Source: Turicimonas muris | GTDB taxonomy: Bacteria > Pseudomonadota > Gammaproteobacteria > Burkholderiales > Burkholderiaceae_F | Direction: 5' to 3' | DNA length: 64,000 nucleotides | Assembly (NCBI RefSeq): GCF_002221595.1 | Contig: NZ_NHMP01000001.1 | Location: 62,001-126,000 of the forward strand | In this document: one piece after another, positions 58,796-64,000 of the stretch | Layout: each line of letters starts with the position of its first letter | Position numbering within the stretch: the stretch's first letter is position 1 | The notes under the pieces: generated by a model | Databases searched by the model: none | What the model was told of the DNA's origin: nothing | The model's input: the letters and a program-made list of their open reading frames with translations, nothing else | Position numbers and translations under genes: made by a program

Positions 58796-60064
58796 TTAGA
58801 TGCCGTTAGTTTTGGTTAACAGGTTCTTGTAGAAATTAACAGCAATGGAAAGAACTTCTTCGTCGAAGTCGAAGAGGCGCTGGTGGTGACCGGCTTTCAG
58901 AGTAGAACCGAACACGATGAATGTTCCCTTGCCGCCATGAGACTGGACTCTGCGCAGGAGGATCGTTGCATCTTCGCTGCCAAGCTTGAGATCCAGATGC
59001 TGTACATTTTCGGCTCCGACAGTTTTAACAGCAGCTTCTTCAGCGATGGCGATGGCTTCCGGATCAGGATTAAATTCAGTGGCTTCGCCGGCCTTGTCGA
59101 TTTTCAATTCGCAGCCGTACATATCTGCTGCGCCTTGCAGGCGGCGAATAGCTTCTTCTCTCATCAAAGCGTTAACTTCTTCGGATTCACCTCTGACTTC
59201 CAGCTGCATGAAAGCATTAGGAGCTAAAACGTTTCTGCCTTCTCCAGCTCTTAGAGTACCGACATTCAACGCGGATACCGGACCGATCGGTCTTGGAAGA
59301 GCATGAATAGCAAGAGCAGCGGTAGCTGCTGCCAACAGAGCATTCTTGCCTTTTTCCGGGTTGGCACCAGCGTGAGCCGCAACGCCTGTGAAAGTAGCAT
59401 CCAGTTTTGTTGTAGCGAGGAATTCGCCCGGGACGGCAGAGATAATTCCGGTATCAACACCAAGGCCGAGATGGTTGCCGAACAAGAAATCAACATCGTC
59501 CAGGACGCCGCTTTCAGCGATTGGTCTTGCACCGCGGACGCCTTCTTCTGCCGGCTGGAAGAGTACTTTGATTGTTCCGCAAAGTTTGTCCAGGTTCTCT
59601 GCAATCCAGCTGCAAAGGCCAACTCCCATTGTCAGATGGCCGTCATGGCCGCAGGAATGCATTCTGCCCGGATTCTGGCTGCTCCATCCTTCAGCGAAGG
59701 GTCTATGCTGAGGCTCTTGAGCTTCAGAAACTTCAACACAGTCGATGTCGAATCTAACGGCAATGACAGGTCCCGGACGTCCTGTTTTGAATACGGCGAC
59801 GGTACCGGTATAACCTTCCATTTTGTCTAGAAGTTCTTGAGAGACTCCTTTAGCTTGAGCAGCGGCAAGTGCGGCTTGAACTGCAGCAGGATTTCTGCCT
59901 GCAATGAATTCGGGGTTGATGATTTGTTTGCCGACCAGCGGTTCGACACCCATAGCTTTAAGTCTTTCAACGATTTTTGATGTTGTGACAAATTCACACC
60001 AACCAGGTTCCGGGAAAGAGTGGATTTCTCTTCTTAGGGCAACCATGTCATTTAAGCTATACAT
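58796..60064 (-). CDS. M20 family amidohydrolase (AbgA-like)
   Basis: A 422-residue zinc peptidase/amidohydrolase. The start ALRREIHSFPEPGWCEFVTTSKIVERL and metal ligands in MHSCGHDGHLTMGVG near 133 and QPAEEGVRGARP near 170 place it in M20D. The long insertion (about 40-95) and overall pattern resemble AbgA, the subunit of p-aminobenzoyl-glutamate hydrolase, though no AbgB partner is adjacent. AAGGAG precedes the start. A paralogous gene lies 66 bases upstream. Confidence 0.85.
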   Translation of the reverse strand: MYSLNDMVALRREIHSFPEPGWCEFVTTSKIVERLKAMGVEPLVGKQIINPEFIAGRNPAAVQAALAAAQAKGVSQELLDKMEGYTGTVAVFKTGRPGPVIAVRFDIDCVEVSEAQEPQHRPFAEGWSSQNPGRMHSCGHDGHLTMGVGLCSWIAENLDKLCGTIKVLFQPAEEGVRGARPIAESGVLDDVDFLFGNHLGLGVDTGIISAVPGEFLATTKLDATFTGVAAHAGANPEKGKNALLAAATAALAIHALPRPIGPVSALNVGTLRAGEGRNVLAPNAFMQLEVRGESEEVNALMREEAIRRLQGAADMYGCELKIDKAGEATEFNPDPEAIAIAEEAAVKTVGAENVQHLDLKLGSEDATILLRRVQSHGGKGTFIVFGSTLKAGHHQRLFDFDEEVLSIAVNFYKNLLTKTNGI

Positions 60065-60130
60065 TTAGAGTTCTCCTTACTTAATAGTTTTAAGAAAGAT
60101 TAAGGAATTTAATAAGTCTAAAGAAGGTGT

Positions 60131-61360
60131 TTAATTTCTTCCAGTCTTATCTTCTTTTGTTGCAAGATAGGCCAGTCTTTTTACGGTCAATTCAATAAAG
60201 AAGGCAGCAGCCAGCGGGATTACCTTATCGTTGAAGTCATAAGAAGGATGATGAAGAGGCTGAGTATGTTCTTTATCTCTGACACCGATTAAGAACATTG
60301 TTCCCGGAACAACTTCCTCATATTCGCTGAAGTCTTCACTAATCATGGTCGGACTTAAAGCCGGGAGCACATTTTCTTTTCCAAGAAGTTCTTCAGCGGT
60401 CTTAACGGCAAATTCAGTACATTCTTTGTCGTTAATCACCGGGCCCGTCAGTCTGTTATACGAAACCTCGAAGTCCAAGTTATGGGCATAAGAAATGCCT
60501 TTTACGATTTCATGCAAACGCTTTTCCGCAAAGTCTCTTACGGCCGGAGAAAAGGTTCTGACGGTACCGACCATTTCAGATTTAGCCGGGATGATGTTAT
60601 AAGAAGTGCCGTTGCCGGAAACTACGGAACAGACGGACAGAACGATAGATTCCAAAGGATCGACATTGCGAGAAACGATGGTTTGGAGAGCCTGATAAAT
60701 TTCGGTTACCGCCGGGAAAGTATCAATTCCTAAATGAGGGCGTGCGCCGTGAGTTCCTTTGCCGAACAGAGAAATTTTGAAGTAATCGGCTGAAGCCATT
60801 AGAGCGCCGATTTTAAAGCCTATGCTTCCTAAATCCAAGAAAGGCTCGTTATGTGCACCGTAGACTTCTTGGATATCATATTTTTGAAAAATTCCGGACT
60901 CAACTACGCTCTTGGCACCGGAGACCGATTCTTCGGCGGCTTGGAAAATACAAACCACTCTTCCCGGAAAATCGTTGTGAGAGTGGAGATAATCGGCAGC
61001 TGCTAATAACCATGTTTGATGTCCGTCATGGCCGCAAGCGTGACATCTTTCAGTAATTTGGCTTTTCCATGCGTTTGTGCTTGCATCCTGCAAGGGAAGA
61101 GCATCGATGTCTGCGCGCAAAGCAATAGTAGGACCAGGTCGGTTTCCGTCTATAACGGCGATAAGACTTCCCCGAGATACTTCAGTATCAACAGAGAAAA
61201 TATTTTTTGCATTGAGAAATTCTTTGATAGCTTGGACGGTATTAGAGGTTTCAAAATCTATTTCCGGCTGAGAATGGATTCGACGTCGATAAGAGGTTAG
61301 TTCTTGTTGTTGTTTCTTTATTTCTTGGAAGATGGAAGAATCGTAAAGCTGGTTTGACAT
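60131..61360 (-). CDS. M20 family amidohydrolase
   Basis: A 409-residue M20D amidohydrolase. ELTSYRRRIHSQPEIDFETSNTVQAIKEFL near 17, ERCHACGHDGHQTWLLAAADYL near 104 and FQAAEESVSGAKSVVESGIF near 138 give the usual metal sites. It lacks the AbgA-like insertion of its neighbour and is closer to hippurate/N-acyl amino acid hydrolases. The two genes probably form an operon for using acylated amino acids; substrates are unknown. Confidence 0.85.
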   Translation of the reverse strand: MSNQLYDSSIFQEIKKQQQELTSYRRRIHSQPEIDFETSNTVQAIKEFLNAKNIFSVDTEVSRGSLIAVIDGNRPGPTIALRADIDALPLQDASTNAWKSQITERCHACGHDGHQTWLLAAADYLHSHNDFPGRVVCIFQAAEESVSGAKSVVESGIFQKYDIQEVYGAHNEPFLDLGSIGFKIGALMASADYFKISLFGKGTHGARPHLGIDTFPAVTEIYQALQTIVSRNVDPLESIVLSVCSVVSGNGTSYNIIPAKSEMVGTVRTFSPAVRDFAEKRLHEIVKGISYAHNLDFEVSYNRLTGPVINDKECTEFAVKTAEELLGKENVLPALSPTMISEDFSEYEEVVPGTMFLIGVRDKEHTQPLHHPSYDFNDKVIPLAAAFFIELTVKRLAYLATKEDKTGRN

Positions 61361-61473
61361 TTATAACACCCAAATAAAATAAACGGATGAGATTTTTAAC
61401 TGTTGATCTTCTAATGATAAAGCTCGAAGGTCATTAATGGAATGTTTTCTTTGGAGCGGGGAGGTAAATAGAA

Positions 61474-61617
61474 ATGGCTAGTGTCCAGGAGGAGTTCAGT
61501 GGAAGGCATCAGTTTTACCAGAGCAGATGTCAAACTATATTTGAAATGTATCTTTCGTTTACATTCGATAAGTTAGAAAAATATGTACAAAATCAAGATA
61601 AAACAAACCGCCTCTAA
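61474..61617 (+). CDS. Possible small protein, 47 residues
   Basis: A short ORF with an excellent ribosome site (GGGGAGG, 9 bases before ATG 61474). The product is hydrophilic and starts MASVQEEFSGRHQFYQSRC. It is divergent from the amidohydrolase pair. No family recognised and no terminator right after; it may be chance. Confidence 0.35.
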   Translation: MASVQEEFSGRHQFYQSRCQTIFEMYLSFTFDKLEKYVQNQDKTNRL

Positions 61618-61686
61618 TCTAAGCTTGTGGTACGGGAGATCTTAGCGAAAGAGCTAAAATGAAATGAATTATTAGGAGCGAGCATC

Positions 61687-61941
61687 ATGTGTGTGGGACT
61701 TCCGCCGTCGCCTGAAGAGTTAGAGAAGATGGCACGTGCAAATCGCAAATACGATGAAATTTTCAGAGCAGAACATCCATTTCTGTCGCTTTTTAATAAT
61801 CTTCTCTATGTTTTATTTGTGGGTGGCTTTTTTTCTTCTCTGGCTATGCTTTATGGTTTACTGGTTGTTCTTTTGCCCGTAAGGATGAACATTTATTTTT
61901 TACTTGTTTATAGCGTTCAGCTACAGCCGAACTTTGCTTAA
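61687..61941 (+). CDS. Small unknown membrane protein, 84 residues
   Basis: AGGAG lies before ATG 61687. The N-terminal third is charged (PSPEELEKMARANRKYDEIFRAEHP), then two hydrophobic segments follow (about 34-58 and 62-78). No family recognised. A minus-strand frame overlaps its end but has no good ribosome site. Confidence 0.45.
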   Translation: MCVGLPPSPEELEKMARANRKYDEIFRAEHPFLSLFNNLLYVLFVGGFFSSLAMLYGLLVVLLPVRMNIYFLLVYSVQLQPNFA

Positions 61942-62186
61942 ACCTATCAACAATTGGCTCACTCATCCATTCCGTGACGCCAGCGCCTTTTAATGATTCG
62001 AGATGATGCGAAATAGATGTGATAGGCAATCTCCTTCCAACTGTTTTTCAACCTTTTATGTAAGTGTTTTTAACTCTTAGCTTTAAAAACGAAAATGGCT
62101 GAAAAATCCAACAAATAAGGGCTTTTTTGTTTTACTTAGGAGGATTGATTTTTTTGCAGATATGCAGGAAAGGAGAAAGAGTTTTG

Positions 62187-62209
62187 TGGTGGCCCGAGCC
62201 AGAACTGAA
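62187..62209 (-). other. tRNA 3'-end fragment, probable prophage attachment site
   Basis: On the minus strand these 23 bases read TTCAGTTC, CTGGC-type stem, CGGGCC acceptor strand and a terminal ACCA. This looks like the T loop, T stem, acceptor stem and CCA end of a tRNA, closest in my recollection to tRNA-Phe(GAA) of proteobacteria. The rest of a tRNA is absent. Temperate phages commonly integrate into tRNA 3' ends and leave such a copy at one border. It lies between host genes and the prophage lysis genes. Confidence 0.5.
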
Positions 62210-62273
62210 TGGTATTGATACTCAAGGTATTTAAAAGTAAAGTTTATTTTGCCCCCGACTTTGACCCCGAGCT

Positions 62274-62310
62274 GAAAAAAAAATAAAGGAGTTTTTTATG
62301 TCTCCTTTAT
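62274..62310 (-). terminator. Terminator of the prophage late operon
   Basis: ATAAAGGAG (62283-62291) and CTCCTTTAT (62302-62310) form a perfect 9-bp stem. On the minus strand a run of about nine T follows. Confidence 0.8.
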
Positions 62311-62354
62311 CTGTGTCAATCCTAAAAAAACATTTAAAGAAAAATAAACGGACG

Positions 62355-62375
62355 GCCCCAAAGTTTTATTGGGGC
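62355..62375. terminator. Hairpin at the end of the second Rz1 gene
   Basis: GCCCCAA (62355-62361) pairs with TTGGGGC (62369-62375) around a 7-base loop that contains the Rz1 stop codon. A T-rich tail is present on the plus strand; on the minus strand the T-rich part begins only after 6 bases. Confidence 0.5.
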
Positions 62376-62593
62376 TTTTGTCTACCGGTGATTCTCTGCG
62401 CAGAATTTAACTGATCTTGCAAGTCTTTCCGCAAGCTCTTGAGTTTCGATTCTGCCTCGGAGACATCTATTAAGCCCTCGATTGGCGTTAGCTCCGGACA
62501 TTCTCTCAATGTTTGCGAGTTGCTGGCGCATCCGGTCAAGCTCAGTACGGCGAGCAGACTCATCAATGCGTAGTTGAGCCAGAGCAATTGCAT
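62366..62593 (-). CDS. Rz1-like outer-membrane spanin lipoprotein (second copy)
   Basis: A 75-residue lipoprotein encoded in another frame largely inside the second Rz gene. The frame is open further upstream, but ATG 62593 gives a proper signal: MQLLWLNYALMSLLAVLSLTGC with lipobox LTGC. The mature part is short and Pro/Leu-containing (ECPELTPIEGLIDVSEAES). With the Rz partner it would fuse the inner and outer membranes at the end of lysis. It has exactly the length of the first Rz1. Confidence 0.75.
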   Translation of the reverse strand: MQLLWLNYALMSLLAVLSLTGCASNSQTLRECPELTPIEGLIDVSEAESKLKSLRKDLQDQLNSAQRITGRQKPQ

Positions 62594-62768
62594 CGCTTTT
62601 TTGCTTGGCTTTGAACTCTTGAACAACGCTCTGGAGCGTTGCGATTTGAGAACGGGCATTCTTCAGTTCCTCGGTTTCTTTTGCTTGATAGTAGCCAGCA
62701 GAATAAGCTGTAACGAGCGAAACAATACCGCCGGCTACAACCATAAATATTTTTAATTTCGTGAGCAT
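62382..62768 (-). CDS. Rz-like inner-membrane spanin (second copy)
   Basis: A 128-residue i-spanin with an N-terminal signal-anchor near 8-26 (FMVVAGGIVSLVTAYSAGY) and a long helical periplasmic part beginning ETEELKNARSQIATLQ. The same block EELKNARSQ occurs in the first Rz, so the two are paralogues. The start overlaps the end of the NrdD-like gene by 16 bases. The Rz1 partner is nested in its 3' half. Confidence 0.78.
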   Translation of the reverse strand: MLTKLKIFMVVAGGIVSLVTAYSAGYYQAKETEELKNARSQIATLQSVVQEFKAKQKSDAIALAQLRIDESARRTELDRMRQQLANIERMSGANANRGLNRCLRGRIETQELAERLARSVKFCAENHR

Positions 62769-62932
62769 GGACAGGCTTTTTCTTCAGTGAAATATTTTCT
62801 GTCTGCAAATTCTCCCTTCTTTCCAATATTGAAACTATCAATCGGACGGTGGTAACCCATAACACGAGTCCAGACTTCGCATTTAGTTCTTTCTGAATTT
62901 TTAATATCGTAAGTTTGTAAGTCTTTATCCAT
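62753..62932 (-). CDS. Stand-alone NrdD C-terminal (glycyl radical) domain-like protein
   Basis: A 59-residue protein from ATG 62932, with AAGGAG 9 bases upstream; the frame is open earlier but this start is clear. The core RVMGYHRP (R23-P30), then FNIGKKGEFADRKYF, matches the C-terminal glycyl-radical segment of anaerobic ribonucleotide reductase NrdD (RVxGY, N-x-GK-x-x-E, x-x-R). Gly26 would be the radical glycine. Cysteines at 18, 54 and 56 could bind a metal. The catalytic barrel is absent. Short proteins of this kind are often annotated as NrdD in phages. It starts one base after the first Rz1 stop and overlaps the second Rz. Confidence 0.7.
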   Translation of the reverse strand: MDKDLQTYDIKNSERTKCEVWTRVMGYHRPIDSFNIGKKGEFADRKYFTEEKACPCSRN

Positions 62933-62933
62933 T

Positions 62934-63161
62934 TTATTTATCTCCTTGGAAATTCTCATTGAAGTGCTTTTCGGCAATACTCAATAATTCCTCTTGCCTC
63001 AAGAAGTAACTTTCTACTCTCTGATTCCAATCGGAAACATTGAATTGCGATTCGAGATTCGGAGGTTTTGGCTCGTTTTTCAAGACTATTGACTCGTTGG
63101 CGCAACCGCTCAGAGTCAGAACGAGCAATAGACTCAGACTTACGAAGATCAGCCATGGCAA
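62934..63161 (-). CDS. Rz1-like outer-membrane spanin lipoprotein (first copy)
   Basis: A 75-residue lipoprotein nested out of frame in the first Rz gene and extending 22 bases past it. No ATG lies before the signal, so TTG 63161 is chosen: it gives MPWLIFVSLSLLLVLTLSGC with lipobox LSGC. The mature part contains EPKPPNLESQFNV. The stop is one base before the NrdD-like start codon, so translation is probably coupled. Confidence 0.72.
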   Translation of the reverse strand: MPWLIFVSLSLLLVLTLSGCANESIVLKNEPKPPNLESQFNVSDWNQRVESYFLRQEELLSIAEKHFNENFQGDK

Positions 63162-63336
63162 TATTCCAGTCTTTTTGTCTTGTTTCGTACTCTTGTATTG
63201 TTTGTGTAAGTTGCGATACTTGCGAGCGAGCATTTTTTAACTCTTCCGAATTTTTACCTTGATTCAAACCCAAAAAATAAGCGCAGAGAACTAATAAAAT
63301 TCCTGCGCTTGCTTTAACTAAAGATAAGATATTCAC
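62956..63336 (-). CDS. Rz-like inner-membrane spanin (first copy)
   Basis: A 126-residue i-spanin. The signal-anchor lies near 7-24 (VKASAGILLVLCAYFLGL) and a long charged helical region follows (NSEELKNARSQVSQLTQTIQEYETRQ), ending with a Cys-containing segment. The start codon overlaps the end of the lysozyme gene by 4 bases. Gene order lysozyme-Rz-Rz1 is the classic lambdoid-type lysis order. Confidence 0.8.
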   Translation of the reverse strand: MNILSLVKASAGILLVLCAYFLGLNQGKNSEELKNARSQVSQLTQTIQEYETRQKDWNIAMADLRKSESIARSDSERLRQRVNSLEKRAKTSESRIAIQCFRLESESRKLLLEARGIIEYCRKALQ

Positions 63337-63848
63337 ATTAAGGCAACCTCCGCTTTTCTTCTATTCATTAAGCCGTTAACAACTTCATACATAATGCGCC
63401 TGTGCTCGTCTCTCAGAATATTTCCATTCTTATCTTTCATTTTTTGTTTTGCGAAAGATAAAAATCCTTTTTTTGCTTCTTCAATCTTTCCGGCATTAAG
63501 CAGTTCTAATGTTTTAGATTTTGCAACCGCACCAACACCGACATTAAAAGCCAAATCCAGTAAAGCTATGTATTGACCCTCTGTTAACTTGCAAGTTACG
63601 TATTTAGATAACGCCTCGGCGTGCTCAGTCAAATCATCTTTTAAATATTTATCGGCTTGTTGTTTAGTGATTGTTTGACCCGGTTTTACGTTCTTTGTAT
63701 GTCCATAACCAATGGTTAAAGTATTAGCAGAGCATTTATAAGCCTTAAGCCTTAATCCTTCCCACTCTTTAACAAAATTTTCCGCAACTAACGGGTTCCA
63801 TTGCGAAAAAGGTAATTTTTCTTCTTGGTTACTTGTTGAATGATTCAT
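63333..63848 (-). CDS. Phage lysozyme (T4-type, glycoside hydrolase family 24)
   Basis: A 171-residue endolysin that cleaves peptidoglycan glycan chains. The catalytic motif fits E-8aa-C-5aa-T: E29 region EGLRLKAYKCSANTLT, with cysteine in the place taken by aspartate in T4 lysozyme. TIGYGHTKNV follows, and LLDLAFNVGVGAV near 95 is typical. There is no signal or membrane anchor at the N-terminus (MNHSTSNQEEKLPF), so release should need a holin, which is not seen in this window. Confidence 0.9.
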   Translation of the reverse strand: MNHSTSNQEEKLPFSQWNPLVAENFVKEWEGLRLKAYKCSANTLTIGYGHTKNVKPGQTITKQQADKYLKDDLTEHAEALSKYVTCKLTEGQYIALLDLAFNVGVGAVAKSKTLELLNAGKIEEAKKGFLSFAKQKMKDKNGNILRDEHRRIMYEVVNGLMNRRKAEVALM

Positions 63849-64000
63849 TATGTTGTCCCTTTAGATAAGAAATATCTTTTTTTATTGTTTCGATAACGGA
63901 TTGAATATTCTCTAGTTTCTTTAGATTTTCACTGTTTTCTGCTGCTTTTTTATTCAGCTCATTAATCTGTAATCGCTGGATAGCCGTTTCATTTTCAAGA
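63829..64000 (-). CDS. Partial phage coiled-coil protein (C-terminal part only)
   Basis: An open minus-strand frame enters from beyond the right edge and stops at TAA 63829-63831. The visible 56 residues are strongly helical and charged (RLQINELNKKAAENSENLKK, then SVIETIKKDISYLKG), a likely coiled coil. It overlaps the lysozyme start by 20 bases, so it belongs to the same lysis operon. It could be a holin-associated protein such as XhlA; that is a guess from position and shape. Confidence 0.6.
   Translation of the reverse strand, partial: LENETAIQRLQINELNKKAAENSENLKKLENIQSVIETIKKDISYLKGQHNESFNK

Larger units (their letters stand above)
61942..62365. other. Host-prophage junction region without genes
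   Basis: This 424-base stretch holds a tRNA 3'-end fragment (62187-62209) and the late-operon terminator (62274-62310). Otherwise it is AT-rich sequence. An AGGAGG near 62140 is followed by a 27-codon frame that runs through the tRNA fragment and is probably not a gene. Confidence 0.55.

Noticed and set aside
61844-62029. Minus-strand 61-codon frame overlapping the small membrane gene
   Set aside because: Its TTG start is only one base from the GGAG, too close to be used, and no family is recognised.
62137-62231. 27-codon frame after an AGGAGG in the prophage junction
   Set aside because: It reads through the antisense tRNA fragment; such frames are a well-known source of false small proteins.

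Overview
The window looks like the chromosome of a betaproteobacterium in the order Burkholderiales, most likely a gut-type Sutterellaceae relative (Sutterella, Parasutterella or Turicimonas). The main evidence is gene order: ndk-rlmN-rodZ-ispG-hisS-yfgM-bamB-der-hfq-hflX-hflK-hflC-DUF2065-hisZ-purA; thrS-infC-rpmI-rplT-pheS-pheT-ihfA-merR; lolC-lolD-tatD; and surE-nlpD-rlmD. The taxonomic call is an inference from synteny and protein character, not from a marker-gene comparison.

Layout. Positions 1-8000 hold lipoprotein export (lolCD), a TatD nuclease, an ACT-domain/PFL-like pair, a RidA protein and the stringent-response synthetase relA, then tRNA-Val. Positions 8400-14300 hold an accessory locus: a divergent LysR regulator, three predicted exported flavodoxin-fold proteins (one fused to a cyclophilin-like domain), a DUF4405 haem-b-like membrane protein, an exported dienelactone-hydrolase-type protein broken by one in-frame stop, and an aldo/keto reductase broken by one frameshift in a T tract. 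Next come a MocR regulator with a PNPOx-family protein, then an octahaem nitrite-reductase-like cytochrome whose fourth haem motif is CxxCK and whose last is CX4CH. Positions 18700-26500 (minus strand) are the classic translation/IHF cluster, with infC starting at AUA. Positions 26700-34100 hold small unknown genes, a radical SAM protein, surE-nlpD-rlmD without rpoS, and three consecutive five-helix membrane proteins. Positions 34300-55230 are housekeeping: the ndk-to-purA cluster, molybdenum cofactor genes (mobB, moeA, moaE) and clpB.

An IS1182-type insertion sequence (55267-57130) separates clpB from a lone AbrB/MazE-like protein, dinB and two tandem M20 amidohydrolases. From about 62190 to the right edge the minus strand carries the distal end of a prophage. 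A 23-base piece resembling a tRNA-Phe 3' end marks the probable attachment site. Beyond it, in transcription order, are a coiled-coil protein (cut by the window edge), a T4-type lysozyme, a first Rz/Rz1 spanin pair, a 59-residue protein resembling the glycyl-radical C-terminus of NrdD, and a second, paralogous Rz/Rz1 pair.

The least ordinary parts are the exported flavodoxin/DUF4405 locus, the lysis cassette with duplicated spanins around a stand-alone glycyl-radical-like domain, and the octahaem cytochrome. Everything here rests on reading the sequence; no database search was run.
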